A stretch of DNA of 64,000 nucleotides from Frigoribacterium sp. CG_9.8 (GTDB lineage: Bacteria > Actinomycetota > Actinomycetes > Actinomycetales > Microbacteriaceae). Shown here piece by piece: positions 34,802 through 43,919 of the stretch. The stretch spans positions 1 to 64,000 of the forward strand of contig NZ_JADOVH010000003.1 in the NCBI RefSeq assembly GCF_015751965.1, given 5' to 3'. The first letter of the stretch is position 1. Each line of letters opens with the position of its first letter. The translations under genes were made by a program, and so were the position numbers. The notes below the pieces were generated by a model. The model did no database searches, was not told where the DNA came from, and saw only the letters and a list, made by a program, of their open reading frames with translations.

Positions 34802-35650
34802 ATGTCCATTTCTGCTTCCGTCGCTTCGAGCGCGGGATCTACCGTCGCGGATGTCTGCGCCATCATTGAACGGATCTGGCCGGTTGCCGGTGCAGCGAGC
34901 TGGGATGCACCTGGCTTGCTCAGCGGCGATCCCGGTGCCCCCGTGATCTCAATTCACCTCGCAGTCGACGCGGTACCGGATGTGGCCGATGAAGCGGTCG
35001 CCGCGGGTGCCGACCTCCTGTTCGTGCACCATCCACTGCTGCTGCGGGGCGTGACCACTGTTGCCGAGGATCGCTACAAGGGCGCTGTGCTCGCCCGACT
35101 GATCCGCGGCGGATGCGCCCTGGTTGCCGCCCACACCAATGCGGATGTCGTCGAGACCGGCACCTCGGCCGTCCTTGCCGCGCACCTCGGCCTGATTGAT
35201 CCGCGTCCGATCACCGTCGGCGAAGCGCCGTCCCGCGGTATCGGGCGAGTCGGTCGCCTCCCGGAGCCGACCACGCTCGGCAGACTGGCCCGCCAGCTCG
35301 CTGAGATTCTGCCGGCGACGGCATCGGGCATCCGCGTTGCCGGAGATTACGATCGCGTAATCACAACGGTCGCCCTGTGCGCAGGAGCGGGCGATTCACT
35401 TCTCGGGGAGGCTGCGGTCCACGCATCCGATGTCTACATCACCTCCGACCTGCGGCATCATCCGGCGTCGGAGTCGAGGGAGAACGCCAAGGTCGCTGGG
35501 GGTCCGGCTCTCATCGATGTGTCGCACTGGGCGAGCGAATGGCTGTGGCTCGATGTGGCGGCTGACGAGTTGCGCTTAGCACTTCCCGGCGTCATCGTCA
35601 CGGTGAGCGATCTGCGAACCGACCCCTGGGATTTCACGATCGTCCAATGA
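34802..35650 (+). CDS. Nif3-like dinuclear metal-centre protein
   Basis: 282 residues of the NIF3/GTP cyclohydrolase I type 2 family. Metal-ligand motifs at both ends: LLFVHHPLLLRGV and AAHTNADVVETG in the first half, and LIDVSHWASEWLWLDVA with His and Glu near the C-terminus. Members form hexamers with a two-metal centre; the physiological reaction is not settled. ATG 34802 is the first start after the permease (75-base gap). Followed 19 bases later by the coiled-coil gene; this pair is a common actinobacterial neighbourhood. Confidence 0.92.
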   Translation: MSISASVASSAGSTVADVCAIIERIWPVAGAASWDAPGLLSGDPGAPVISIHLAVDAVPDVADEAVAAGADLLFVHHPLLLRGVTTVAEDRYKGAVLARLIRGGCALVAAHTNADVVETGTSAVLAAHLGLIDPRPITVGEAPSRGIGRVGRLPEPTTLGRLARQLAEILPATASGIRVAGDYDRVITTVALCAGAGDSLLGEAAVHASDVYITSDLRHHPASESRENAKVAGGPALIDVSHWASEWLWLDVAADELRLALPGVIVTVSDLRTDPWDFTIVQ

Positions 35651-35669
35651 CCAACCGAATGAGGCACCC

Positions 35670-36410
35670 ATGGCACTGAAGGCCAGTCCGAACGACCAAG
35701 CCAAGCTGCTTGAGTTGCAAGCTCTCGACACGCGAATTCAGCAACTCGATCACCGGGCGAAAATGCTCCCGCAACTGGCCAAGATAGCCGGTCTGGAGAG
35801 CGAATCGACAGCGCTGCGGGTGGAGACGATCAGTGCGACCGGCGTTCTGGAGGACACCAAGACGGAGCTCGGACGCATCGAGTCCGATGTTGCCGTGGTC
35901 GAGGCCCGCATCACCCGCGATACCGATCGACTGCAGGTATCGACCTCGGTCAAGGATGTTGCGGGGCTGGAGAGCGAGCTTGCCGGTTTGACCCGTCGTC
36001 GGATGGAACTCGAGGATCTCGAGCTCGGGGTGATGGAGCGGGTGGAGGCGCTTGAAACTGCTTCACGCGAGTTGCGGACGAAACACGACGGGGTGCAGGA
36101 GATGATCGCCGGCGTCGTGGCTGAGAAGAATGAGGCACTCGGAGTGATCACGAGCGAGCGCACCGATTCGGCGGCGGATCGTTCGATGATCGCGAGCAGA
36201 CTCCCCGAGGATCTCCTCGCGCTCTACGAGCGCCAGCGTGCCCGCTACGGCCAGGGAGCATCCATGCTGAGGGGAGGAGTCTCGGAGGCGAGCGGGCTCA
36301 AGTTCAACGAGTTTGACATGGCGGCGATTCGCTCTGCTGCCCCTGACGACGTTGTGATCTGCCCGGAGAGCAGCGCGATCCTTGTGCGCACGGGGGAATC
36401 CGGGCTCTAG
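35670..36410 (+). CDS. coiled-coil protein of the zinc-ribbon (DUF164/CT398) family
   Basis: 246 residues, almost wholly helical coiled coil from residue 10 to 170 (KLLELQALDTRIQQLDHRAK, EDTKTELGRIESDVAVVEAR, LTRRRMELEDLELGVMERVE). It then has DLLALYERQRARYGQGASML and a C-terminal VVICPESSAILVRTGE. In relatives the end is a zinc ribbon with two CxxC pairs; here a single Cys remains, so zinc binding is probably lost while the fold outline is kept. Function unknown. It lies between nif3-like and rnpB on the same strand. Confidence 0.88.
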   Translation: MALKASPNDQAKLLELQALDTRIQQLDHRAKMLPQLAKIAGLESESTALRVETISATGVLEDTKTELGRIESDVAVVEARITRDTDRLQVSTSVKDVAGLESELAGLTRRRMELEDLELGVMERVEALETASRELRTKHDGVQEMIAGVVAEKNEALGVITSERTDSAADRSMIASRLPEDLLALYERQRARYGQGASMLRGGVSEASGLKFNEFDMAAIRSAAPDDVVICPESSAILVRTGESGL

Positions 36411-36452
36411 CGCGTCGCTACCGCACGCTCCTTCCGTACAACGCCTCTCGGC

Positions 36453-36458
36453 TAAGCT
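36453..36458 (+). promoter_or_regulatory. candidate -10 element for rnpB
   Basis: TAAGCT fits the TAnnnT -10 pattern and ends about seven bases before the predicted 5' end of RNase P RNA. A weak -35 (TTCCGT) lies about 15 bases upstream. Confidence 0.4.
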
Positions 36459-36464
36459 GTGACG

Positions 36465-36860
36465 TTGAATGGGTCGGCAAGACGGTCGCGTTATCCCCTC
36501 GGGGGTACCGAGGAACGTCCGGGCTCCACAGAGCAGGGCGGTGGGTAATTCCCACCCGGGGTAACCCGCGAGAAAGTGCAACAGAAAGCAGACCGCCACC
36601 GGTTGGGCCGATTTATCGGCTGGACTGGGGGTAAGGGTGAAACGGTGGTGTAAGAGACCACCAGCGGCCCGCGTGATCGGGTCGGCTGGGTAAACCTCGC
36701 CCGGAGCAAGGTCGAACAGAAAACGTTACGGGCGGCTCGTCCAGTTTTCGGGTAGACCGCTAGAGGTGTGCGGCAACGTACATCGTAGATAGATGGCCGT
36801 CGATGATGCATCTTCGGATGGGTCGGGACAGAACCCGGCGTAACAGCCGGCCCATTCACC
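36465..36860 (+). ncRNA. rnpB: RNase P RNA, bacterial class A
   Basis: Catalytic RNA of RNase P, which matures the 5' ends of tRNAs. P1 pairs GAATGGGTCGGC (36467-36478) with GCCGGCCCATTC (36846-36857). Universally conserved blocks are present in order: GAGGAACGTCCGGGCTCC (CR I region), CAGGGCGGTGGGTAA, ACAGAAAGCAGACCGCC, GGTAAGGGTGAAACGGTGG, TAAGAGACCACCAG, GAACAGAAAACG and the 3' GGGACAGAACCCGGCGTA. Length near 395 bases fits actinobacterial type A. No T-run terminator was seen downstream. Confidence 0.96.
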
Positions 36861-37018
36861 CCTCGAGGCTTTTCCCGGCGCGGACTTTGGGCTGTCCCGG
36901 CGCGGCCTCTGCGCTGTCTTGCACGGCAATCCGGGCGAGTTCGGCCTTCTCGGGTCGGCACGCTGGCCCATTCTGTCCGAACTGGCCCGCTTTCGGCCGT
37001 GCTGGCCCGCTTTGGCTC

Positions 37019-37654
37019 TCAGCCGCCTGAGATTTGGCGATCCGCACGCTGTCGGGTTGACTCGGCAACCCGAGCGTTCGCCTCATCTGGACCGGTGGCC
37101 CAAGCGATAGCGGCATCCCGGCTCATACCGAAGGCGACATGCCGTTCAACCAGACGCGGGATGCGCAGCTCACTGGCAGTGTCAAGAAACCAGATTTCAT
37201 CCACCAGGCAGCGGATGCTGCGCCAGGAAGGCTCCAGTGAGAGCAGATAGTTACCCTCGGTGATGACGAAGTCGATCTCCCGGGCCACTGCAATCGATGC
37301 AGCAATTGGTTCTTCGAGGCCGCGCCGGTAACACGGCGCGAAGACAACAGGCTCGTCGCGGTCGCGCAGCCTGCGAAGAAGCGACAGGTACCCGCCGATG
37401 TCGAAGGTGTCAATCGCCCCCTTCCGATCTCGAAGTAGAGTGCCCTCGATAATCTCGTTCGCCAGGTGGAAGCCGTCCATTGGCACTATCGCACTGCTCT
37501 GGCGCCCGAGCGCCTCCGCGAGGCCGAGAGCGAAAGTGGACTTGCCAGTGCCCGGTGCTCCGGCAATGCCGACAATCTGGCGAGAGCCGGTGGAGTGAAG
37601 TCGAGCGCGGAGATGGTCAGCCAGATTAGTGAGATCGACAGGAGTAGCTCCCAT
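37019..37654 (-). CDS. P-loop nucleoside/nucleotide kinase family protein
   Basis: 211 residues of the uridine kinase/pantothenate kinase-like superfamily. Walker A GIAGAPGTGKST (about 29-40), substrate loop IVPMDGFHLAN, GAIDTFDIGGYL, FAPCYRRGLEEP and the ITEGNYLLSLEPSW strand with the lid after it (WFLDTASELRIPRLVERHV). Close relatives phosphorylate fructose-like sugars or nucleosides; the substrate here is not determined. It ends 160 bases from rnpB, converging on it. A 170-base gap without recognised signals separates it from the kdpE stop. Confidence 0.88.
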   Translation of the reverse strand: MGATPVDLTNLADHLRARLHSTGSRQIVGIAGAPGTGKSTFALGLAEALGRQSSAIVPMDGFHLANEIIEGTLLRDRKGAIDTFDIGGYLSLLRRLRDRDEPVVFAPCYRRGLEEPIAASIAVAREIDFVITEGNYLLSLEPSWRSIRCLVDEIWFLDTASELRIPRLVERHVAFGMSRDAAIAWATGPDEANARVAESTRQRADRQISGG

Positions 37655-37824
37655 GGGGCGTTGCTCGATTCGGTGCGGTAATGCGCTTCTCGTGGGAAAC
37701 CGAGCATACCCACCCGATCAGAGGTGCCGTGATGACTCTGTTGTTCCACTCCAGGACTTGTTCCCCGGTGGCGGGGGTTAGGACCGGTCGTGGCGTGATA
37801 TCTCCACTCCGGTAGCCCGGGCAA

Positions 37825-38505
37825 TCACACCCCGGGCGCGAAACGGTAGCCCATCCCCGGCTCCGTCAGCAGAAAACGGGGTCGGGATGGCTCGGGCTCG
37901 AGTTTTTTGCGGAGCTGGCCCACATAGAGCCGAAGATACCCATCCTCCTTCTCATATGCCGCACCCCAGACCGTCGTGAGCAGCAGGTGTTTGGTCACCA
38001 AACGATCCGGGTTGCGCACGAGCACTTCGAGGATGTGCCATTCGGTCGGCGTGAGCTTGACGATCCCCGATGGTGCCTTCGACACGGTGTGAGCGGAGAG
38101 GTCGACGGTCACATCGCCGAAGGTCACCACGGGCTTGTCCGGTTCGGCGGTCGAACGCCGACTGAGGGCACGGATGCGGGCGAGCAACTCGTCAATCGCA
38201 AACGGCTTCGTCACATAGTCATCCGCTCCCGCATCGAGCGCGTCGACCTTGTCTCCCGAATCTGTCCGGCCACTCACGACGAGAATCGGCACCTCGGTCC
38301 AGCCGCGAAGGCCCTCGATCACGCGGATGCCGCTGAAGCCGGGGAGTCCGAGGTCGAGCACCACCAGTTCGGGTGTGATGCGCACCGCGACATCCAGCGC
38401 CTCTGGTCCTGACTGGGCGAGAAACACCTCGTAGCCCCGGGCCACGAGATTAATCCGCAGTGCTTTGAGGATCTGCGCATCATCATCCACCACGAGGATG
38501 CGCAT
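37825..38505 (-). CDS. kdpE: OmpR-family response regulator KdpE
   Basis: 226 residues: receiver domain with Asp51 in LVVLDLGLPGFSG, DDD at 7-9, Lys in DYVTKPFAIDELLARI; then an OmpR winged helix with KLTPTEWHILEVLVRNP and YLRLYVGQLRKKLEPEPSRP, ending GMGYRFAPGV. Partner KdpD directly precedes it, start and stop overlapping by one base (TGATG). In other bacteria KdpE activates the kdpFABC potassium pump under potassium limitation; no kdpABC genes occur in this window. Confidence 0.94.
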   Translation of the reverse strand: MRILVVDDDAQILKALRINLVARGYEVFLAQSGPEALDVAVRITPELVVLDLGLPGFSGIRVIEGLRGWTEVPILVVSGRTDSGDKVDALDAGADDYVTKPFAIDELLARIRALSRRSTAEPDKPVVTFGDVTVDLSAHTVSKAPSGIVKLTPTEWHILEVLVRNPDRLVTKHLLLTTVWGAAYEKEDGYLRLYVGQLRKKLEPEPSRPRFLLTEPGMGYRFAPGV

Positions 38506-41027
38506 CAGGACCCCGTCCCGCTCTCAGATTCCGGCAATTCTGCCGCGACGGTTTTGTTCGTCGGCAGAGAGACCATCATCGTGAGCCCACCGCCGGGAGT
38601 GTCTTCGGCTTCGAGGCTGCCGCCCATCGCCTCCATGAAGCCGTTGGAGAGGGCGAGGCCGAGGCCGACCCCTGTGGTGTTATCGGTGTCGCCCAGCCGC
38701 TGGAACGGCTGGAAGGCTTCAGCGAGTTTTGCCGGGGGGATGCCGGGACCGCGGTCAATCACCCGCAGCTCCAGGCGCGCACCGAAGCTGCTCCCGGTGA
38801 TGATGAGCGGGGCGTCAACGGGGGAGTAGCGCAGCGCGTTCGCGACAAGGTTGACAATTCCGCGCTGCAGCAGCACGGCATCGCAGAAGGCCTCGGGCAG
38901 ATCGGGCGAAACATCCACACGCACCCGCTCCAGCGGTACGTCAAGTTCGTCGAGGGCGAGAGGAACGATCTCGTCCAGGCCGACCCGGGAGAGGGAGATC
39001 GGCAGCGCGCCGGCCTGCAGCCGACTGGCATCGAGCAGGTCGTTCACAAGGTCTGCTAGCCGGTGCAGCGACTCCTCGGCTGTTTGGAGCAGATCCTCGC
39101 GGTCACGGTCGCTCCACGAGACATCGGTGCTTCGCAGACTCGACACCGCGGCTGTTGCCGATGAGAGGGGGGTGCGCAGATCGTGGCCGACGGCGGCGAG
39201 GAGCGCAGTACGCAGGCGATCCGCCTCTTCGAGTGGACGGATGCCCTGCGCGGCCGTACGCAACTCGCGCTGTTCGAGTGCGGCCTCGATCTGGACGACG
39301 AAAACATTGAGAATGCGACGATCAGAGGGGTGCAGCCCACGACCGGTCAACACAACACTGCCATTGTCACCGAACTCGACGACGGTTCGACTATTCGCGC
39401 TGCTGATTATCACCGCCCCGGACTCGAACAGCTGCGAGCCACCGGACGCCACGGTGACACTGGTCATCCCGAAGACCTCGCGCATCCGATTTGCGAGCGC
39501 CTCCACCGCATTCTCACCGCGGATGATGCTGCCGGCCACCGTTGCGAGTGTCTCCGCCTCGGCCGCCGAACGCTTTGCCGAACGGCTGCGGCGTGCCGCC
39601 TGGTCGACGACCAGGCTCACCAGTACCGCAATCACCAGGAACAGCACGAGGGCAAGAAAATGCAGTGGGTCGGCGATGGTGATGGTGTAAATCGGGTTGA
39701 CCAAGAAGAAGTCGAGCAGCAAACCGGCGATCGCCGCTGCTGTGACGGCGGGCCAGATACCGCCGATGAGTGCCACGACCACGACCAGCAATTGGAAGGC
39801 CAGGACGTCACTCGGAAGCGATTCGTTGCTCCGGATTGAGCTGAGCACCCACGTGAGCAGCGGAAGGCCCACCAGAGCAAGGACGAAGCCGGCGAGTCGC
39901 CGGCGAAGGGTGAGTGCGCCGCCGGTCCTCGGCAGCTGCAGCATTCCAACCGACGCATGCGAGACGACATGTACGTCGATGTCTCCCGAGGCCCGGATCA
40001 CGGTCTGGCCAATACCGGCTCCGGTGAGGAACGTGGTGAGCCGACTGCGCCGACTCGCACCGATCACCAGCTGGGTCGCATTCACCCCTCGGGCAAACTC
40101 GACGAGTGCGGTCGGAGTGTTGTCACCAACGACCTGGTGATAGCTGCCACCAAGGCTCTCGACCAGCGAGCGCTGGGTGACGAGTGCCCCCGGATCTGGC
40201 TCCGCGAGCCCGTCAGAGCTCGACACGTGAACAGCGAGCAGCTGACCGCCACTGGTTCTGGCCGCAATCCGGGCACCGCGGCGGAGGAGGGTATCGCCCT
40301 CGGCCCCACCCGGCAGGGCCACGACGACTCGTTCCCGTGCCGCCCACTTGCCACGGATACCGTGCTCGCTGCGATAGGCCTGCAGCGCGACATCCACTTC
40401 GTCGGCGAGCCAGAGCAGTGCGAGTTCGCGTAGAGCAGTGGGGTTGCCGAGCCGGAAGTAGTTACTCAGCGCGGCGTCGATGGTACCGGCAGGGTAGATG
40501 TGGCCGCTGGCCAGGCGCGCGCGAAGAGCTTCCGGTGTGAGGTCGACCACTTCGATCTGGTCGGCTGAGCGCAGTACCGAGTCGGGGATCGTCTCGCGCT
40601 GGACGACTCCGGTGATCGTCTGCACCACGTCGTTCAAAGATGCGATGTGCTGGATGTTCACCGTTGAGATCACGTTGATACCTGCGTCGAGCAGATCCTG
40701 CACATCCTGCCAGCGCTTCTCGTGGGTGCTTCCCTGCGAGTTCGTGTGGGCAAGCTCATCAACAAGAGCCCATTGCGGATGGCGGGCGATGAGACCGTCG
40801 AGGTCGAGCTCCTCGACGGTCACCCCGCGAAGATTGACGCTGCGTCGGGGCACCAGTTCGAGTCCCTCGGTTCGTCGTGCGGTCTCCGCACGGCTATGTG
40901 TTTCGACCAGACCGATGACGACATCCAGATTCGCCTGGAGAAGTCGTTGCCCCTCATCCAGCATTGCGAGGGTCTTGCCGACTCCGGGTGCCGCACCGAG
41001 ATAGACCTGCAGGATGCCGCGAGTCAT
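38505..41027 (-). CDS. kdpD: potassium-responsive sensor histidine kinase KdpD
   Basis: 840 residues. N-terminal KdpD domain with Walker A GAAPGVGKT (11-19) and WALVDELAHTNSQGS, then a universal-stress-protein domain (RVVVALPGG, LLRRGARIAARTSGGQLLAVHV). Four membrane helices follow between about 375 and 480, then a GAF-like region and a kinase core with H-box AAVGHDLRTPLSS (His615), N-box LVNALRYSP-like VANALRYSP, and RGPGIPP and GVGLGLALSNG. Domain order and length are canonical. Sits between ppgK and kdpE, with kdpABC absent from its usual neighbourhood. Confidence 0.95.
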   Translation of the reverse strand: MTRGILQVYLGAAPGVGKTLAMLDEGQRLLQANLDVVIGLVETHSRAETARRTEGLELVPRRSVNLRGVTVEELDLDGLIARHPQWALVDELAHTNSQGSTHEKRWQDVQDLLDAGINVISTVNIQHIASLNDVVQTITGVVQRETIPDSVLRSADQIEVVDLTPEALRARLASGHIYPAGTIDAALSNYFRLGNPTALRELALLWLADEVDVALQAYRSEHGIRGKWAARERVVVALPGGAEGDTLLRRGARIAARTSGGQLLAVHVSSSDGLAEPDPGALVTQRSLVESLGGSYHQVVGDNTPTALVEFARGVNATQLVIGASRRSRLTTFLTGAGIGQTVIRASGDIDVHVVSHASVGMLQLPRTGGALTLRRRLAGFVLALVGLPLLTWVLSSIRSNESLPSDVLAFQLLVVVVALIGGIWPAVTAAAIAGLLLDFFLVNPIYTITIADPLHFLALVLFLVIAVLVSLVVDQAARRSRSAKRSAAEAETLATVAGSIIRGENAVEALANRMREVFGMTSVTVASGGSQLFESGAVIISSANSRTVVEFGDNGSVVLTGRGLHPSDRRILNVFVVQIEAALEQRELRTAAQGIRPLEEADRLRTALLAAVGHDLRTPLSSATAAVSSLRSTDVSWSDRDREDLLQTAEESLHRLADLVNDLLDASRLQAGALPISLSRVGLDEIVPLALDELDVPLERVRVDVSPDLPEAFCDAVLLQRGIVNLVANALRYSPVDAPLIITGSSFGARLELRVIDRGPGIPPAKLAEAFQPFQRLGDTDNTTGVGLGLALSNGFMEAMGGSLEAEDTPGGGLTMMVSLPTNKTVAAELPESESGTGS

Positions 41028-41087
41028 CGGGACGAAGCCATGCTCAGTCGAGCCTCTCGGAGGTATCCCGTGACGGCTCGCACCGGT

Positions 41088-41837
41088 TTACTTACCGGAG
41101 GCGAGGGCTGCAGCGCCGAGGATGCCGGCATTGTTGCGCAACACTGCTGGCACGATCGGGGTGTCGAGTGTCAACAGGGAGAGGAAATGCTTGTGTTCCT
41201 TTGACACCCCGCCACCCACAATGAAGAGGTCCGGGTGGAAGAGAGCAACGAGCTGGTCATAATATTTCTGCAGGCGCCCCGCCCACTCCTCCCAGCTCAG
41301 ATTCTCGCGTTCCTTCGCCGAATAGGCCGCACGGGTCTCCCAGTCGACCCCCTCGATTTGCAGGTGGCCGAGCTCGGCATTGGGGATCAGAACGCCTTTG
41401 TAAATGAGCGCGGTGCCGATTCCGGTGCCGAGTGTGGTCAAGATCACGAGGCCCTTGTTTTTTTCCGCCGCACCGTAGAGCGCTTCGGCATAGCCAGCGG
41501 CATCTGCATCGTTCACGAAGGTGATGTCGCGGTCGAGGCCCTGTTCGAAAAGTGCTTCGGCTTCGAGGCCAATCCACTTCTTCGAGACGTTGGCGGCCGA
41601 CAGGGTGCGTCCTTTGACGACGACGGCCGGAAAACACAGGCCGATCGGCAGCTTCTTATCGGGCGAACCTAGCTTCTTCACAACCTCCTGAACGGTCAGC
41701 ACGATGGCGTCTGGCTCACCGCCGTCCGGGGTGGGGAGTTTCACCCGGTCGCTGAGCAGCTTGCCCGTCGAAACATCGACGATTGCTCCCTTGATGCCGG
41801 TGCCGCCGATATCGATGCCTACCGCTTTGTCAGCCAT
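41088..41837 (-). CDS. ppgK: polyphosphate glucokinase
   Basis: Phosphorylates glucose with polyphosphate or ATP. 249-residue ROK-family enzyme: VGIDIGGTGIKGAIVDV (phosphate 1), FVNDADAAGYAEALYGA with catalytic Asp, LTTLGTGIGTALIYKG (phosphate 2, the PpgK-specific TLGTGIGTA), and LFIVGGGVSKEHKHF. Lacks the zinc-binding Cys cluster of other ROK proteins, as PpgK does. Ends 60 bases before kdpD. The 95-base region upstream holds an 18-bp tandem repeat. Confidence 0.95.
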   Translation of the reverse strand: MADKAVGIDIGGTGIKGAIVDVSTGKLLSDRVKLPTPDGGEPDAIVLTVQEVVKKLGSPDKKLPIGLCFPAVVVKGRTLSAANVSKKWIGLEAEALFEQGLDRDITFVNDADAAGYAEALYGAAEKNKGLVILTTLGTGIGTALIYKGVLIPNAELGHLQIEGVDWETRAAYSAKERENLSWEEWAGRLQKYYDQLVALFHPDLFIVGGGVSKEHKHFLSLLTLDTPIVPAVLRNNAGILGAAALASGK

Positions 41838-41883
41838 CTGGCCAATCTTTTCGAGTGTGGGGTGGAACGGATGAGACTTGGGT

Positions 41884-41925
41884 GGTTCTGTAAGTTTGAA
41901 CGGTTCGGTGAATTTGGACGGTTCG
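41884..41925 (+). repeat. 18-bp imperfect tandem repeat
   Basis: GGTTCTGTAAGTTTGAAC then GGTTCGGTGAATTTGGAC then GGTTCG, in the gap between map and ppgK, immediately downstream of the map stop. Confidence 0.6.
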
Positions 41926-41932
41926 CGCTCGA

Positions 41933-42799
41933 TTAGGAGAGGGTGAGTACTTCTGCACCACGCTCTGTGACAACCATGGTGTGCTCGAACTGGGCGGTGA
42001 TGCTGCGGTCCTTCGTCACCACAGTCCAGTCATCCGCCCACATTTCCCATTCGATACCACCGAGAGTGAGCATCGGTTCGATCGTGAAAACCATACCGAC
42101 TTCGATCTCGGTCGAATAGGCCGGCGCGGCGTCGTAATGGGGGATGATCAAGCCGGAGTGGAATGCTTCGCCGACACCATGTCCGGTGAAGTCCCGCACG
42201 ACGCCGTAGTCGAAGCGACGCGCATAGGACTCGATCGCCCGACCAATCACGTTGACCTCGCGGCCCGGCGCCACCGCTTTGATCCCGCGATTGAGCGACT
42301 CGCGGGTGCGCTCTACCAGCTCCGTCACCTCCACGGATGCCTGCCCGACGATGAAGGTCTGGTTGCTGTCACCATGCACCCCGTTTTTGAAGGCAGTGAT
42401 ATCGATGTTCACGATATCTCCATCCTCGAGCACCGTGTTGTCGGGGATGCCGTGGCAGATCACCTCGTTCACCGAGCTGCAGAGCGACTTGGGGAAACCG
42501 CGGTAGCCGAGAGTCGAGGGGTAGGAGTCGTGAGTGACCATATAGTCGTGGCCGATTACGTCCAGTTCATCCGTGGTGACACCGGCCCGTACGTGTGCAC
42601 CGACGAGAGCGATGGCATCCGCTGCAATCCGCCCCGATTCCCGGATACGCCCGACTGCCTCCGCGTCATAGATGTCTGATCCGGTAAACCGGGAGGGAGC
42701 GGGCCGTCCCACGTATTCCGGCCGCACGATGTGCTTCGGCACCAAACGCGTGGGGGTGATGTGCCCCGCAACCAGGTGACCATTCGAATCCTTGGGCAT
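41933..42799 (-). CDS. map: methionine aminopeptidase, type I
   Basis: Removes N-terminal Met after deformylation. 288 residues from ATG 42799 (MPKDSNGHLVAG). Five metal ligands visible: Asp in DIVNIDITAFKNGVHGD (two Asp), His in DFTGHGVGEAFHSG, Glu in VFTIEPMLTLGG and Glu in AQFEHTMVVTE. The catalytic His is in SVNEVICHGIP. The 40-residue N-terminal extension before IYDAEAVGRIRE with PTRLVPKHIVRPEYVGRP is the SH3-binding-like linker of actinobacterial MapB-type enzymes. Divergent from the small SPOR-like gene 34 bases away. Confidence 0.95.
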   Translation of the reverse strand: MPKDSNGHLVAGHITPTRLVPKHIVRPEYVGRPAPSRFTGSDIYDAEAVGRIRESGRIAADAIALVGAHVRAGVTTDELDVIGHDYMVTHDSYPSTLGYRGFPKSLCSSVNEVICHGIPDNTVLEDGDIVNIDITAFKNGVHGDSNQTFIVGQASVEVTELVERTRESLNRGIKAVAPGREVNVIGRAIESYARRFDYGVVRDFTGHGVGEAFHSGLIIPHYDAAPAYSTEIEVGMVFTIEPMLTLGGIEWEMWADDWTVVTKDRSITAQFEHTMVVTERGAEVLTLS

Positions 42800-42833
42800 A
42801 GGAGTAATTTTAGTGGCGAGCGAGGAGCCTTTC

Positions 42834-43004
42834 ATGACGCAGTGGTATTACAACATCCGCACCCACGAGGTGGAGGAGGGGAAGCAGTCACTCGCCTCCG
42901 AACTGGACGGGCCATTTGACAGCAGAGAGGATGCAGTGCGCGCGCCGGAGATTATCGCCGAGCGAGCACGCAAATGGGCCGCCGACGACGCGAAGAACGA
43001 CTGA
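42834..43004 (+). CDS. small SPOR-like conserved protein
   Basis: 56 residues: TQWYYNIRTHEVEEGKQS, LDGPFDSREDAVRAPEIIAE, then a short basic-acidic tail. Proteins of this size and pattern (WYNxxTHxVExG ... GPFxTREEA) occur next to map in many Actinobacteria, and their second half resembles a SPOR motif. Function unknown. GAGGAG seven bases before ATG 42834 makes translation likely. It is followed by a 78-base gap to the convergent panB stop. Confidence 0.8.
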   Translation: MTQWYYNIRTHEVEEGKQSLASELDGPFDSREDAVRAPEIIAERARKWAADDAKND

Positions 43005-43082
43005 CGCCCGATCGGTGGCAGCGGTGCCGCACCGCTGCACGTGGTCGCAGTTGCACAGGGTCGCAGTTGCACCGGCGCGGAA

Positions 43083-43919
43083 TCAGTCCGTGTATTCGTG
43101 CTCTTCAGCCGGATAATCGCCGCCGGCGACATCCGCCATGTATTGCTTGGCCGCACCGGTGAGCACACCGTTGAGATCTGCGTAGCGCTTGACGAATTTG
43201 GGAATGCGTCCCGTGGTGAGTCCAGCCCAGTCGGTCCAGACCATCAGCTGGCCGTCGACGTGCGGACCGGCTCCAACGCCGATCGTCGGAATGCTCAATT
43301 CCTCAGTGACCCGCTTCGCAACGAGCGATGGCACCATCTCGAGTACCACGGCGAAGGCTCCCGCATCCTCCACGGCGTGGGCATCGGCAAGCAGCTGTTC
43401 TGCTCCGTCTCCGCGGCCCTGGATGATGTGGCCGCCGAGTCCGTGTTCACTCTGCGGAGTGAATCCGATGTGGCCCATCACCGGGATCCCGGCGGAGACG
43501 ATCCGAGAAATCTGCTCGGCACTGCGCACGCCGCCCTCGAGCTTTACTGCGTGCGCGTGCGTCTCTTTCATGAATCGAAACGCCGTGTGCAAGGCCTCGT
43601 CTGGCCCGGTCTCGTAAGAGCCGAATGGCATGTCGGCCACGACCAAAGCGCGAGTGACAGCCCCGGCTACCGCGCGGGTGAGTGGGATGAGGTCGTCGAT
43701 AGTCACCGGAAGCGTGGTCTCGTAGCCCAGCACATTGTTGCCAGCGGAGTCACCGACGAGTAGGAAGTCGATTCCCGCTGCGTCGAAGATGGATGCCGTG
43801 AGCTGGTCATAACTGGTGAGCCCGGTGATCTTTACACCGTTCTGTTTGGCGCTCAAGAAGTGCCGTGTTCGCACTTTTTTGAGGTTCGCCTTGGTCGCCG
43901 CTGCAGTGGGGTCGGTCAT
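43083..43919 (-). CDS. panB: 3-methyl-2-oxobutanoate hydroxymethyltransferase
   Basis: First committed step of pantothenate synthesis: transfers a one-carbon unit from methylenetetrahydrofolate to ketoisovalerate. 278 residues, TIM-barrel: MLTAYDQLTAS-like [34 protein letters not shown] with metal-ligand Asp, [34 protein letters not shown] and the C-terminal [18 protein letters not shown]. All active-site segments appear intact. No other pan gene is nearby. Confidence 0.96.
   Translation of the reverse strand: MTDPTAAATKANLKKVRTRHFLSAKQNGVKITGLTSYDQLTASIFDAAGIDFLLVGDSAGNNVLGYETTLPVTIDDLIPLTRAVAGAVTRALVVADMPFGSYETGPDEALHTAFRFMKETHAHAVKLEGGVRSAEQISRIVSAGIPVMGHIGFTPQSEHGLGGHIIQGRGDGAEQLLADAHAVEDAGAFAVVLEMVPSLVAKRVTEELSIPTIGVGAGPHVDGQLMVWTDWAGLTTGRIPKFVKRYADLNGVLTGAAKQYMADVAGGDYPAEEHEYTD

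Noticed and set aside
36861-37018. Small gene or terminator after rnpB
   Set aside because: The stretch has repeated CTGGCCCGCTTT-like pieces but no hairpin with a T-run and no convincing frame.
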